Positions 44,234 through 54,267 are shown, counted from the stretch's first letter. The stretch is DNA of 64,000 nucleotides from Thermocoleostomius sinensis A174 (GCF_026802175.1 NZ_CP113797.1:2333026-2397025), one strand, 5' to 3'. Notes: generated by a model not told the origin, from the letters alone. Translations and numbers: made by a program.

Positions 44234-45982
44234 ATGACTTCAGACACCCCCCTCGGTTCCGTCATTCAAGGTTCACTCAGCCAAGGGCTGGAAGTGCGGC
44301 TACATCCAGATGTTTCCGTAGAAGATATGCGAGTGGGTAAGTTTTTAGTAGTGCAGGGGCGGCGATCGCGCTTCTTCTGCATGTTGACAGATGTGGCGCT
44401 GGGAACTTCTAGCGCTCGGATCTTGGCCAATCCACCTGATCCTAATAATTTGTTTTTGCAGGAAGTGTTGGCTGGCAGTGGCACCTATGGCACGGTGAAT
44501 TTAACACCGATGCTGATGTTTACGCCCAAGGATGGGGAGTCGGCAAAGCAAGGGGAGTGGGGAGTCGAGAGTGGAGAGTCGGCGAAGAAAAAGGCGAAGC
44601 AAGGCTCAAAATCCAAATTGGCGTCCTATGAAGCGAATACGAATGCGGTAGAACTGTTGCCTGTAAAAACAATTCCCAGTCACTTCAGCCAAGTCTATGA
44701 TGCTTCAGAACGAGATTTTCGGGCAGTGTTTGGCTGGGAGGATGACCCGCATCGCCGCAATTTTGCCATCGGTGAACCGATCGACATGAATGTGCCCGTT
44801 TGTATTGACCTCGATCGGTTTGCCGAACGCAGTAATGGGGTATTCGGTAAATCGGGAACGGGAAAATCGTTTCTAACCCGCCTGTTGCTGTCGGGCATCA
44901 TTCGCAGACGAGCGGCGGTGAATTTGATCTTTGATATGCACTCGGAATACGGCTGGGAGGCGGCTAAAGAAGGTAAGCAGTTGAGTACTGTCAAAGGGTT
45001 GCGGCAACTTTTCCCCAGTCAGGTGCAGATCTATACCCTTGATCCCGAATCCACGAAACGACGAGGAGTGCGCGATGCCCAAGAGCTTTATATTAGCTAT
45101 GACCAAATTGATGTAGAAGATTTGGCACTGGTACGGGGCGAACTCAATTTATCGGAAGCCAGCTTGGAAAATGCCATTATTCTTCGCAATGAGTTTGGTA
45201 AAGCTTGGATCAATCGACTGTTAACGATGAGTAATGAAGAAATTCAGGAATTTTGCGAAGTCAAAATGGGCAGTAAGTCTTCAATTATGGCGCTGCAACG
45301 TAAACTCACCCGATTGGATGACTTGAAATACCTGCGCAACACCTGTCCGAAAAATTATGTGGGGCAAATTTTAGAATCACTAGAAGCGGGAAAGCATGTG
45401 GTGATTGAGTTTGGTTCTCAGTCCAACATGTTGTCTTACATGCTGGCAACCAACGTTATTGCCCGCCGCATTCATGCTAGTTATGTGCATAAAGCTGAGA
45501 AGTTTTTGCAAACGAAAAATCCTAGCGATCGCCCCCATCAATTAGTGATTACGATCGAAGAAGCTCATCGGTTTCTTGATCCAGCAACGGTGCGACAGAC
45601 GATTTTCGGTACGATCGCTCGCGAAATGCGCAAATATTTCGTCACGCTCTTGGTGGTCGATCAACGCCCGTCTGGGATTGATAATGAAGTTATGTCTCAG
45701 ATTGGGACTCGTATTACGGCATTGCTGAATGACGAGAAAGATATTGATGCTATTTTTACAGGGGTTTCGGGCGGGCAAGCGCTGCGATCGGTCTTAGCTA
45801 AGCTGGATTCTAAGCAACAAGCCCTGATTTTGGGTCACGCTGTACCTATGCCCGTCGTCATTCGCACACGCCCTTACGATGAGACCTTCTATGCTGAGAT
45901 TGGCGAAACCCCTTGGGAAGATCTGCCATCTGAGGACATCTTTAAAGTGGCTGAAACCGCCAAGGCAGACCTAGGGTTTTAG
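44234..45982 (+). CDS. HerA-type P-loop ATPase (DUF87)
   Basis: The 582-residue HerA/FtsK-superfamily ATPase has an N-terminal HAS-barrel-like part. Walker A GVFGKSGTGKSFLTRLLLSG lies near 204. Walker B-like LVITIEEAHRFLDPATVRQ, sensor LLVVDQRPSGIDNEVMSQIG and a terminal arginine-bearing segment follow. HerA hexamers pump DNA in repair or defence, usually with NurA nuclease or Sir2-type partners; none is adjacent. Residues ~99-128 form a Lys/Ser/Gly/Glu insertion encoded by GGGGAGT-like short repeats. The TTG frame start at 44216 is possible, but I prefer the ATG at 44234. Confidence 0.85.
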   Translation: MTSDTPLGSVIQGSLSQGLEVRLHPDVSVEDMRVGKFLVVQGRRSRFFCMLTDVALGTSSARILANPPDPNNLFLQEVLAGSGTYGTVNLTPMLMFTPKDGESAKQGEWGVESGESAKKKAKQGSKSKLASYEANTNAVELLPVKTIPSHFSQVYDASERDFRAVFGWEDDPHRRNFAIGEPIDMNVPVCIDLDRFAERSNGVFGKSGTGKSFLTRLLLSGIIRRRAAVNLIFDMHSEYGWEAAKEGKQLSTVKGLRQLFPSQVQIYTLDPESTKRRGVRDAQELYISYDQIDVEDLALVRGELNLSEASLENAIILRNEFGKAWINRLLTMSNEEIQEFCEVKMGSKSSIMALQRKLTRLDDLKYLRNTCPKNYVGQILESLEAGKHVVIEFGSQSNMLSYMLATNVIARRIHASYVHKAEKFLQTKNPSDRPHQLVITIEEAHRFLDPATVRQTIFGTIAREMRKYFVTLLVVDQRPSGIDNEVMSQIGTRITALLNDEKDIDAIFTGVSGGQALRSVLAKLDSKQQALILGHAVPMPVVIRTRPYDETFYAEIGETPWEDLPSEDIFKVAETAKADLGF

Positions 45983-46879
45983 CCATCAGGCTGCTGGGGT
46001 GAAAGGGGCGAAACAAAACTGGTGGTTCGTTCGTCTGAAGCTGAAACGGTTGGCGGACAACTCACCAATCAGACTGTTGCAACCTATTTCACCGCGAATG
46101 AATGGTACGGTTATTTCGCTAGGATCTCCGTACTTGTATAACTCATCAAGCAAGGCATAGTAATAAAGCAGCAAGTTCTATCCCTGTATAAGCATAAGAA
46201 ATTTGAACACGAAGAACTTGGACAGTTGAACGCATCGACTGTTGCCTTAGGTAAAGAAGCAAATGCTAATCGCTCGATCGTTGAAGAGAATCGCTATGAT
46301 GGATCGCTCAAGATCCAAGATCATCCAACTGGATGAATTGCAAACGCTTTACTCGAACTTAAACTTATACTACCATAGTAAATAGATTGAACTCATAACG
46401 GTTCCGGCTTACGTAGCTCTGCAACTTAAGTTCATTACACAAGTTCATTACTCAACATCGATGACTGTTCATCGATCGTAGTGTTATTTTTCTGGTCCGC
46501 TGGTTCCTGTAATTTGTTTGCTAGTCGATTGTTGAAGTGTAGTTACTTGTCTATTGCTTGCCTAGTCCTAATCGTCAGTTTCTAATGGTTGTTCTTCGAT
46601 ACGATTTTTGATGTTGAGTTGAATCGTTTAGCGGCCGCGTAGTGATGGCCACCTGAGATAGCCCCCAAGCTTGCTCGCATTCACTGAAATTTTCACCTGT
46701 TTTCGATTTTAGTAGCGATAGACTGCTGGTTCACGCTTCGCTAGCACAACTAAAGGCAGGGATTGGATTCCCTCCTTTGATGGTTAAAGCCAGCGCGCTA
46801 CCTATCCCAAGATGAGGGAAACCATGGTTTCCCCGAACTCGTAATCTCTGTATCCCTGTCCATAGGAGTTCACTGCCCC
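45983..46879. other. Long intergenic region before sigB
   Basis: About 900 bases have no convincing gene; a 62-codon minus frame at 45986-46174 shows no family features. AAGTTCATTAC occurs twice in near tandem at 46428-46451. The last 150 bases are likely the 5' leader of sigB and contain two hairpins (46752-46778 and 46816-46833). Confidence 0.5.
46752..46833 (+). promoter_or_regulatory. Structured 5' leader of sigB
   Basis: One hairpin has AAAGG-c-AGGGA pairing with TCCCT-CCTTT (46752-46778). It is followed by a perfect 18-bp palindrome GGGAAACCATGGTTTCCC (46816-46833), 46 bases before the sigB ATG. Either could be a protein-binding operator or an RNA structure acting on translation. No known riboswitch class is recognised. 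Confidence 0.45.
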
Positions 46880-47875
46880 ATGCCAACCGCAAATACTGAA
46901 GCCAAAACATCAAAAGCGAAAGCCGCTCCCACCTTCACGGCAGATATGGTTCGCACCTATTTGCATGAAATTGGTCGAGTGCCGCTGCTGACGCATGAGC
47001 AGGAGATTGTCTACGGTAAGCAAGTCCAACATATGATGTCGCTGTTGGAAACCAAAGAAGCGCTAGCAGAAAAGCTTGATCGCGAACCTACCAAAGCCGA
47101 ATGGGCAGAAAAAGCCAAGCTGAGTGAGGCAGAGCTAGACAAGGCAATGCGTTTGGGTCAGCGAGCTAAGCAAAAAATGGTTGAAGCCAACCTCCGTTTG
47201 GTCGTGGCGATCGCTAAGAAGTATCAAAAGCGCAACCTGGAATTTCTGGATCTGATTCAAGAAGGTACGTTGGGTCTAGAGCGCGGTGTTGAGAAGTTTG
47301 ATCCAACTCGCGGCTATAAGTTCTCGACCTATGCCTATTGGTGGATTCGTCAAGCCATTACACGGGCGATCGCTCAGCAAGCCCGCACGATTCGATTGCC
47401 CATTCACATCACCGAGAAGCTCAACAAGATCAAGAAAGTGCAACGTGAGTTAACCCAAACCTTGGGTCGTAGCCCCAATCCGGCTGAGATTGCCGAGGCG
47501 TTAGAATTAGAGCCTGCTCAAATTCGCGAGTTCTTGATGATGGCGCGCCAACCTGTCTCATTGGATTTGAAGGTAGGTGATAACCAAGATACCGAATTGC
47601 AAGATTTATTAGAAGACGAGAATGCATCGCCAGAGATTTATGCTACGCAGGAATCCTTGCGGCGCGATTTAGAGGGGATGTTGTCTGAACTAACCCCTCA
47701 GCAGCGAGAAGTGCTGGTGCTGAGGTTTGGTCTCAACGATGGTAACGAATTATCCCTAGCCAAAGTTGGACAACGCATGAACATCAGTCGCGAGCGGGTG
47801 CGGCAGCTAGAGCGACAAGCTCTGGATCATTTGCGTCGTCGTAAAGCTAACATTCGAGGGTATTTGGCGAGCTAG
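46880..47875 (+). CDS. sigB: Group 2 RNA polymerase sigma factor (SigB-type)
   Basis: The 331-residue sigma-70 protein lacks the long region 1.1 of the primary factor. Region 1.2 ([21 protein letters not shown]), region 2 ([20 protein letters not shown], then [19 protein letters not shown]), region 3 and region 4 ([18 protein letters not shown], then [20 protein letters not shown]) are intact. The N-terminus MPTANTEAK and the whole pattern match the cyanobacterial SigB group of stress and nitrogen/carbon-responsive factors. Orthology to SigB rather than another group 2 factor is likely but unproven. It is followed by a strong terminator. Confidence 0.9.
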   Translation: MPTANTEAKTSKAKAAPTFTADMVRTYLHEIGRVPLLTHEQEIVYGKQVQHMMSLLETKEALAEKLDREPTKAEWAEKAKLSEAELDKAMRLGQRAKQKMVEANLRLVVAIAKKYQKRNLEFLDLIQEGTLGLERGVEKFDPTRGYKFSTYAYWWIRQAITRAIAQQARTIRLPIHITEKLNKIKKVQRELTQTLGRSPNPAEIAEALELEPAQIREFLMMARQPVSLDLKVGDNQDTELQDLLEDENASPEIYATQESLRRDLEGMLSELTPQQREVLVLRFGLNDGNELSLAKVGQRMNISRERVRQLERQALDHLRRRKANIRGYLAS

Positions 47876-47929
47876 TTGAGCATACACAACCAATTATCTC
47901 TGTGCATTTACACGGAGACAGGGAGACCC

Positions 47930-47964
47930 GGGGGCATGAGTTCTATGCTCCCGCGTTTCTTTTT
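47930..47964 (+). terminator. Rho-independent terminator of sigB
   Basis: GGGGGCAT (47930-47937) pairs with ATGCTCCC (47945-47952), with one G-T wobble and a 7-base loop. GCGTTTCTTTTT follows. It lies 55 bases after the sigB stop. Confidence 0.85.
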
Positions 47965-48125
47965 GAAGAAGCAGGTCGATCGTCCCAACAACCCATGAAT
48001 CGTTAGTGATCAACACAAGAATTCATCTAGCCCGAAAAATTTTAACAAAAACTCAAAGCAATCTGTGAAACAAAGATCGAGATCCTGTATCTAAGATCCT
48101 AAAGAGGAAGCATTTTACGTGAGTC

Positions 48126-50468
48126 ATGGCAGAAATCGTTGTAGATGGCAGAGTTTATGTTCCAGCCGATGAATTGCCCATTCCAGGCTGGGCTTGTATT
48201 GAAACAAGCAAGTATTCGCCAACCCTAACCCTGAAAGATGATGATTTGTTTTTAATTACCGACACCTTGGGCAACATTGGTGGGTGTTCAGACGAAGAAG
48301 CCATCAGTAGCCTAGGATTGTTCTGTCGGGACACACGATTTCTCAGTCGGTTAGAGTTACAAATCGAAGGACGGTTGCCGATTTTGCTGAGTAGCAATGC
48401 TCAGCATGGTTTTGCGCTTTCGGTGCTTTGTTCTAATCCTCGGATTGACGATCGCATTCCGGCCGAAACCCTCAGCATTCAGCGGGAAATTTTGCTAAAT
48501 GGTGGACTGTTCGAGGAATTGACCATTACTAATTACGGGACTCAACCCGCTCAATTTGAACTGAGCCTCAGCTTCGATGCCGATTTTCTCGACTTGTTTG
48601 AGATTCGCGGATTCGATCGCAAACAACGGGGGCGACTGCTGCGACGGGTAGACCCAATGGCTCACCAAGGAGCACACCGAGAACGATCAGAGATGTCACA
48701 GTCGGAGGGCGGAGAACCCAACGAAAACGGCAACGTCCAAATTGACACCGACCAAATTGTATTCACGCCCTATTCTGCCCTCACAGAACTGTCTTTAGCC
48801 TATCAGGGGCTAGACGACGGCATTATGGAATCGCGGATTGAGTTTCGCCATCGTCCCCCTGATTTTATTAAGGGCTACACAGCCATTTGGCGCATCGAAA
48901 TTGCCTCCCATGAAACCGAACGTTTGGGCTACCGCCTGGAGATGTTGACCAATAACCGTCCGGTATCACGGGTCAATATTCCCATGACGCTGATGCAGGC
49001 TAAAGCCGCCGAGATGATGGAGGAACAAGAGTGGCGGGCTAACATCACCCAAATTCGATCGGATAACCGCACGTTTAATCAGGTGATTGAGCGAGCCGAA
49101 CAAGACATTTACCTGTTGCGGCAAACCTTTACTCAGGGAAAAATTCTCTCGGCTGGGGTTCCTTGGTTCTGCACCTTATTTGGTCGAGACTCAATTATTG
49201 CAGCGTCTCAGACCCTCATTCTCGATCCAGCCATTGCCCGCGAAACGCTGACAGTCCTAGCTCATTATCAGGGCAAAGTCGATGACGAATGGCGCGAAGA
49301 GGAGCCAGGCAAGATCCTGCACGAACTGCGATTGGGTGAAATGGCTCGCTGTCATGAGATTCCTCATACTCCCTATTACGGCACCGTGGATGCAACGCCG
49401 CTATGGATTATGCTCTACGCCGAATATTATGCGTGGACGCACGATCGCGAAACCTTAGAGAAATTATGGGAACCTGCATTGGCGGCGATGGAGTGGATCG
49501 ATCGCAGTTGTAAAGAAACAGGATACCTCAGCTATGATCGTCGATCGCGGCGGGGGCTGAAGAATCAGGGCTGGAAAGATTCAGGCGATTGCATTGTCGA
49601 TCGCAACGGTCAACAGGCAGTGGGGCCCATTTCCCTAGCGGAAGTACAAGCCTATGTTTATGCCGCCAAAATCCGCTTGAGTGAAATTGCCCGGCTGAAG
49701 AAACGCATTGACCTCGCCGATCGGTGGTTGGAGGAAGCGCATGATCTGAAAGTGCGGTTTAATCGCGATTTTTGGATCACCGATCTGGATTACTGCGCCC
49801 TAGCCCTTGATGGGGAAGGCAATCAAGTAGACAGTATTACGTCGAATCCTGGACATTGCTTGAATTATGGCATCTTCCCTGCCGAGCGAGCCAAGAGCAT
49901 TGCGGAACGTTTACAAGCACCTGATATGTTTAACGGTTGGGGCATTCGCACCCTCAGCAGCCTATCGCCAGCCTATAACCCGATGGGCTACCATGTTGGT
50001 TCAGTCTGGCCACACGACAACGGAATCATTACGCTGGGGTTGCGATCGTTGGGTTTAGTCGATCAAGCGCTGGAGGTAGCTCAGGGGTTGATTGATATGA
50101 CCATTCAGCAGCCCTATCAGCGCCCACCCGAGTTGTTCTGCGGCTATGAACGCAATGGTGAGAGTGGCCCGGTTCGCTATCCGGTGGCCTGTTCTCCGCA
50201 AGCATGGGCAACTGGAACCATTTTCCAACTGCTGCAAATGATGGTGAACCTAGTGCCCGATGCGCCTGGCAACCATGTCCGCATTATTGATCCAGCGCTG
50301 CCACCTTCGATTCCGCATCTGTCGCTGAAGAACTTGAAAGTGGGATCGACCCTCCTAGACCTGGAGTTTGTCAGAGAAGGAACGTCCTTGAAGGAGCGAT
50401 CGGGCGCAACCACTGCCTGCCGGGTTGTCAAGAAGCGGGGCAACTTGCGGGTGGTAATTGAGGCATAG
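48126..50468 (+). CDS. Glycogen debranching/amylo-1,6-glucosidase-type enzyme
   Basis: The 780-residue protein has an N-terminal beta-sandwich domain of the GDE_N_bis type (TLKDDDLFLITDTLGNIGG, SLGLFCRDTRFLSRLELQIE). A C-terminal (alpha/alpha)6 barrel follows (FCTLFGRDSIIAASQTL, ILHELRLGEMARCHEIPHTP, GYHVGSVWPHDNGIITLGL). This architecture is shared by amylo-alpha-1,6-glucosidases and related GH63-like enzymes acting on glycogen or compatible solutes. The acidic residues of the barrel are present, but the exact substrate is uncertain. It is encoded alone. Confidence 0.85.
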   Translation: MAEIVVDGRVYVPADELPIPGWACIETSKYSPTLTLKDDDLFLITDTLGNIGGCSDEEAISSLGLFCRDTRFLSRLELQIEGRLPILLSSNAQHGFALSVLCSNPRIDDRIPAETLSIQREILLNGGLFEELTITNYGTQPAQFELSLSFDADFLDLFEIRGFDRKQRGRLLRRVDPMAHQGAHRERSEMSQSEGGEPNENGNVQIDTDQIVFTPYSALTELSLAYQGLDDGIMESRIEFRHRPPDFIKGYTAIWRIEIASHETERLGYRLEMLTNNRPVSRVNIPMTLMQAKAAEMMEEQEWRANITQIRSDNRTFNQVIERAEQDIYLLRQTFTQGKILSAGVPWFCTLFGRDSIIAASQTLILDPAIARETLTVLAHYQGKVDDEWREEEPGKILHELRLGEMARCHEIPHTPYYGTVDATPLWIMLYAEYYAWTHDRETLEKLWEPALAAMEWIDRSCKETGYLSYDRRSRRGLKNQGWKDSGDCIVDRNGQQAVGPISLAEVQAYVYAAKIRLSEIARLKKRIDLADRWLEEAHDLKVRFNRDFWITDLDYCALALDGEGNQVDSITSNPGHCLNYGIFPAERAKSIAERLQAPDMFNGWGIRTLSSLSPAYNPMGYHVGSVWPHDNGIITLGLRSLGLVDQALEVAQGLIDMTIQQPYQRPPELFCGYERNGESGPVRYPVACSPQAWATGTIFQLLQMMVNLVPDAPGNHVRIIDPALPPSIPHLSLKNLKVGSTLLDLEFVREGTSLKERSGATTACRVVKKRGNLRVVIEA

Positions 50469-51207
50469 CAGAGAGCGAATGATGCAACGACTGGTTTCAT
50501 GAGACGAGTTCCATTCAAACAATGCGGGGGTGCGGATACCGTGCCCCTTTTTGACGTGAAGCTTACGGCTCTGGTGAGGATCGGAATCAGATAGACCGCT
50601 ATTGTCCCCCAAAACGTACCCATTTCCCTTCAGCTTGACCACCATTTTTTGTGAACGATCGTCATTAGGTGTGAACAGAAGAAAAATATAATTCAATTTT
50701 CTTAACGTTGGTTATTTTTGAAAAAGGCGTGTTATAAGAATGGGGAAACAGCTAAACAGTAAATCTTGAAGTTGCTGCACAGGATCTCACGGTATGCGAT
50801 TTACAATTCATGTCTACTCATAACCAGTTGAGTTCCTCTGGCATTTCGGTTTATTGAATTAGCAATCGTCCCTTTTTAAGGTTGACCTATTGCCTTTCCA
50901 TAGGGGAGAAATTGCTGTGCTCTCTGCTGAGAAGCAGCAAACAGCAGATAGCTGAACCCGTTTAACCTTTCGACGTTGTTCGTTTCAAACAGTCAGATCT
51001 AATTCGCTCAAAACGCCTCTAGAATCCCAAGTTATCTTTTCAGCTTCTAGAGAGTTGGTAGAGGGGATTTGATAGGTTTTGCATAGTATTTCTCAGCAAA
51101 TCTATTGGAGATCTTGCACGTTTTGAAATGGCGCTTTGTTGCGATCGAAATTGTTATTGCTCGAAGTCATTGTTTAGCCCTTATTCGCATTAATCCAGAG
51201 GTGTCGT
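50469..51207. other. Long intergenic region with three hairpins
   Basis: About 740 bases without a gene. The window 50886-51052 has three inverted repeats in succession; see the ncRNA entry. The rest is AT-rich and shows no motif I can name. A poorly supported promoter-like TATAAG lies near 50738. Confidence 0.5.
50886..51052 (+). ncRNA. Candidate structured RNA or 5' leader
   Basis: CCTAT/ATAGG lies at 50886-50904. A two-part stem GCTGT...CTGCT-GAGA-AGCAG...ACAGC lies at 50914-50945. CTCTAGAA/TTCTAGAG lies at 51017-51052. They lie 155-320 bases before a 66-codon gene with a strong ribosome-binding site. This could be a long regulated 5' untranslated region or a separate small RNA. The evidence is structural pattern only. 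Confidence 0.35.
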
Positions 51208-51408
51208 ATGCAGTATTTATTGATTGATCCCCATCAGCGTTTGCTTGGTACGCTTAACAGTGAGAAAGTGTTGTCCGTTGGTGACACGTTCGAGAACCAC
51301 AATGCTCAGTTTTATACTGTGATTGGGTTGAACTGGTTTAAACAGCGTTCACAGGCTCAATCGCTGACAGTCATTCCAGCGAAACCTGCCAAAGCGGTGG
51401 CACAGTAG
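51208..51408 (+). CDS. Small conserved protein, 66 aa
   Basis: The small soluble protein reads MQYLLIDPHQRLLGTLNSEK at the start and VGDTFENHNAQFYTVIGLNW in the middle, with a Lys/Ala tail. AGAGGT five bases before the ATG and the normal composition support a real gene. It looks like one beta-rich domain. No family is recognised. The long possibly structured leader suggests tight expression control. Confidence 0.65.
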   Translation: MQYLLIDPHQRLLGTLNSEKVLSVGDTFENHNAQFYTVIGLNWFKQRSQAQSLTVIPAKPAKAVAQ

Positions 51409-51469
51409 AAATAACAAGAAATAACAGTTTGGCAGGGGTGATTAACCAATCGCCCCTACCCAAAACTGG

Positions 51470-52099
51470 CTAATGCTCGAATATATTCTGGTATTGCAAC
51501 AGATCAAGGCTGACGATCGTGGGTAAACAGTTAAAACACTGTTGGGCCAGTTCCCAGCGCCCCTCTCGTTGTAACATCTCCATTAGCCGCGATCGGGCGC
51601 TAATCAAATAACGTACATCGTTGGCAGCATAGCGCAACTGTTCAGGTGTTAGGTTGGCAGGATTGCCCCAGTCGGATGTTTGAGCCGTTTTGTCAAGTTC
51701 TACGTGCTCCAATTCCAAAATTAAGTCTTTCAGTCCGTGTTTCGGGGTGTAGGTGCGGGCTAGTTTACTGGCAATCTTAGTGCAAAACACAGGAGCCACC
51801 AGAATGCCGAGATGATGGCGAAGGGTCGCTAAATCAAATCGGGCAAAGTGGAAGATCTTCAGCACTGTGGGGGCTTCCAGTAGTTGCTTCAAGTTGGGAG
51901 CGGCCGTTTGCCCCATGGCAATGCGAATGACGCTGATTCGTCCTTGCGGATCACAAAGTTGCACCAGACATAGGCGATCGCGCTGCGGCAAGAGTCCCAT
52001 CGTTTCTGTATCTACCGCTAGGGCATCGGCTTGCTGATAGTCCGAGAGGGCCGTATCGCTGAGATCGCGATCGAATACCTGAAAGTCTTCTAGGGGCAT
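51470..52099 (-). CDS. RNase D-like 3'-5' exonuclease
   Basis: The 209-residue DEDD-family exonuclease has exo I DALAVDTETMGLLPQRDRLC (DxE), exo II FHFARFDLATLRHHLG, and exo III LRYAANDVRYLISARSRL (DEDDy Tyr). It carries only the catalytic domain, without the HRDC domains of E. coli RNase D, so it is a short RNase D-like protein acting on RNA 3' ends. It overlaps nothing and lies 27 bp downstream of the CAP-domain gene on the same strand. Confidence 0.85.
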   Translation of the reverse strand: MPLEDFQVFDRDLSDTALSDYQQADALAVDTETMGLLPQRDRLCLVQLCDPQGRISVIRIAMGQTAAPNLKQLLEAPTVLKIFHFARFDLATLRHHLGILVAPVFCTKIASKLARTYTPKHGLKDLILELEHVELDKTAQTSDWGNPANLTPEQLRYAANDVRYLISARSRLMEMLQREGRWELAQQCFNCLPTIVSLDLLQYQNIFEH

Positions 52100-52126
52100 A
52101 GGGTTGATGGGCGCATCAAATCAGCG

Positions 52127-52657
52127 CTAGCGAAGAATAAAGATTTGCGTAAAGTAATACTCGCCCTGTGGGGTGCGAACCACGCCAATGCCAGTGGCAT
52201 CATAGGTTCCCTCAATATTCTGGCGATGACTAGGGCTATTTAACCAACCGTCGATTGCCTTTTCTACAGGATCAGCATATCCCTGATTCGATGCAACATT
52301 TTCTGCCGCACTGCGATGAGTAACGATCTCGGCAATTCGGGCAATGCGTTGCTCAAACCCATCATGACTAATGGCGTCACGGTTGGCCATCTCTTGGCTA
52401 TGTAAGCGAGATTGTTGGGTGATAGCTGAATCAAGGCTCAAAGGAGACAAGCCCCGCGCTTGGCGATATTGATTAATTCGTTCAAACACTGCCTGTTCTA
52501 TGGCTACCGTTTCATTCGTTGAGGAAATCGAGCTAATTTGGTGGGGGCGAGACGGACTAGTTGCCATCGCAGCCGATCGTTCTAAAGCACTGAACCACAG
52601 AAGAGGCAGGACGCCTCCGCACAGGGTCAAAGTGGTGAGCAAGCGTGACTTCAGCAT
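52127..52657 (-). CDS. Secreted CAP/SCP-domain protein
   Basis: The 176-residue protein has a signal peptide (LLTTLTLCGGVLPLLWFSAL) and a CAP (SCP/PR-1) domain. The domain has VFERINQYRQARGLSPLSLD, SRLHSQEMANRD, AENVASNQGY, GWLNSPSHRQNIEG and YFTQIFILR. The His and Glu residues of the CAP cavity are present. CAP proteins in bacteria are secreted with roles in surface or biofilm biology, mostly undefined. It is probably co-transcribed with the exonuclease gene 27 bp downstream. Confidence 0.88.
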   Translation of the reverse strand: MLKSRLLTTLTLCGGVLPLLWFSALERSAAMATSPSRPHQISSISSTNETVAIEQAVFERINQYRQARGLSPLSLDSAITQQSRLHSQEMANRDAISHDGFEQRIARIAEIVTHRSAAENVASNQGYADPVEKAIDGWLNSPSHRQNIEGTYDATGIGVVRTPQGEYYFTQIFILR

Positions 52658-53022
52658 CCAGGTTCTCCTAGAAAATTGTTCAAATCAGTGCAACTTCACT
52701 GAGGTTGATTTTGTCCTAGGAGATTATAAGGAGGGAGACGATCGAAAATCTTGCTCTCGATCACAGTTCATCTATCTTTCTATAGGTTTTTAAGTTTTTT
52801 GGCGTTCAATCAATCTATTGAAGTTCTATTACAAGGTCATAGGGGTCAGCATGGCGTTGCTGAACAGAAATATAATTCTTGTGCTGGCGCTTCTTGCAGT
52901 CCTCACCCTGTCCCTCTCGCAAAGGAAAGGGAACAATAAGTCTGGCTCCCTGCCCCCTAGGGAAAAGGGTTGGGGATGCGGGCAATTCACATCTGCGTTC
53001 AGCAACGCCGGGGTCAGCATCC
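52658..53022. repeat. Intergenic region with CCCTCA-type repeat remnants
   Basis: The region 52895-53010 (CCTCACCCTGTCCCTCTCGC ... GGGATGCGGGC) resembles the element near 32.93-33.03 kb. It contains internal CCCT/AGGG inversions but no gene. Plus-strand frames here are short and lack any domain. Confidence 0.4.
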
Positions 53023-54267
53023 CTAAAGCTCGGAATTTAAGTGTTTTGCCACGGTTTGCACATCTTTGTCGCCTCGCCCAGAACAGTTGATGACAATGCG
53101 AGGGCTGCCAGCAAGTTGGGGACAGAGCACGTCTAAATAGGCGATCGCGTGGGCAGTTTCAAGGGCTGGAATAATACCTTCTAAGCGCGACAACCGTTGC
53201 AGTCCTTCTAAGGCTTCGCGATCGGTCACACTGTAGTATTCTGCTCGACCCAAATCTTTTAAATAGCTATGTTCTGGACCCACACCGGGATAATCTAAGC
53301 CAGCGCTGATGGAATAGGGTTCAATGACCTGTCCGTCTTCGTCTTGCAGCAAATAGCTCATGGCTCCGTGCAGAACACCAACCCGCCCTCTGGTTAACGT
53401 GGCAGCATGTTTTTCAGACTGTAAGCCTTCCCCCCCCGCTTCAATGCCAATCATGCGCACGCCAGCGTCTTCGACAAACTCATGGAACAGTCCCATCGCA
53501 TTAGAACCGCCACCGACACACGCCAGCAGAATATCCGGCAAGCCGTTCCATGCCGCTTGGCACTGTCGCCGCGTTTCCTGTCCAATAATGGCTTGGAAAT
53601 CGCGCACAATCATCGGGTATGGATGTGGTCCGGCGACTGATCCCAAAATATAGTGTGTAGTTTCTACATTTGTCACCCAATCGCGAATGGCTTCCGATGT
53701 AGCATCTTTCAAGGTTCCGGTTCCCGCTGCCACAGGACGAACTTCTGCCCCCATCAGCCGCATCCGAAACACGTTGAGCGACTGTCGCTCCATGTCGTGG
53801 ACACCCATGTAAATAACGCAATCTAACCCAAATCGCGCACAAACAGTCGCGGTAGCTACGCCATGCTGTCCGGCTCCAGTTTCGGCAATGATGCGCTGTT
53901 TACCCATGCGCTTGGCTAGTAACACTTGACCCAGGGCATTGTTGATTTTGTGGGCCCCAGTGTGGTTCAGATCTTCGCGCTTTAAGTAGATTTGGGCGCC
54001 GGTACCATCAGGACGAGCATAATACTGCGTCAGACGTTCGGCAAAATACAGCGGACTCGGCCGTCCCACATAATCGCGCAGTAAACCTTGAAACTCTTGT
54101 TCAAAGTCTGGATCATTACAGTACTGGTGGAAAGCGGTTTCTAGTTCACTCAAGGCAGGCATCAGTGTCTCAGGGACGTACTTACCGCCAAATTGTCCAA
54201 AGCGACCTTGGGAATCAGGGCGTGGCGCGATCGAGGGGGAGGGTGCTTGAGAATCCGTTGTCAGCAT
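53023..54267 (-). CDS. trpB: Tryptophan synthase beta chain
   Basis: The 414-residue PLP enzyme condenses indole and serine to tryptophan. It has [20 protein letters not shown], then the PLP Lys in [20 protein letters not shown]. The substrate loop is [16 protein letters not shown], the phosphate-binding loop [13 protein letters not shown], and the end [12 protein letters not shown]. It is the standard TrpB1 type. The open frame extends 56 codons further to 54435, into the divergent SUI1 gene region; the ATG at 54267 is right. trpA is not in the window. Confidence 0.95.
   Translation of the reverse strand: MLTTDSQAPSPSIAPRPDSQGRFGQFGGKYVPETLMPALSELETAFHQYCNDPDFEQEFQGLLRDYVGRPSPLYFAERLTQYYARPDGTGAQIYLKREDLNHTGAHKINNALGQVLLAKRMGKQRIIAETGAGQHGVATATVCARFGLDCVIYMGVHDMERQSLNVFRMRLMGAEVRPVAAGTGTLKDATSEAIRDWVTNVETTHYILGSVAGPHPYPMIVRDFQAIIGQETRRQCQAAWNGLPDILLACVGGGSNAMGLFHEFVEDAGVRMIGIEAGGEGLQSEKHAATLTRGRVGVLHGAMSYLLQDEDGQVIEPYSISAGLDYPGVGPEHSYLKDLGRAEYYSVTDREALEGLQRLSRLEGIIPALETAHAIAYLDVLCPQLAGSPRIVINCSGRGDKDVQTVAKHLNSEL

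Noticed and set aside
45986-46174. 62-codon minus-strand frame after the HerA-type gene
   Set aside because: Unusual composition, no ribosome-binding site and no recognised relatives.
50730-50770. Possible Yfr2-like small RNA because of a GGGAAACAG stretch
   Set aside because: Only one short motif matches and no defined terminator or second conserved loop is visible.
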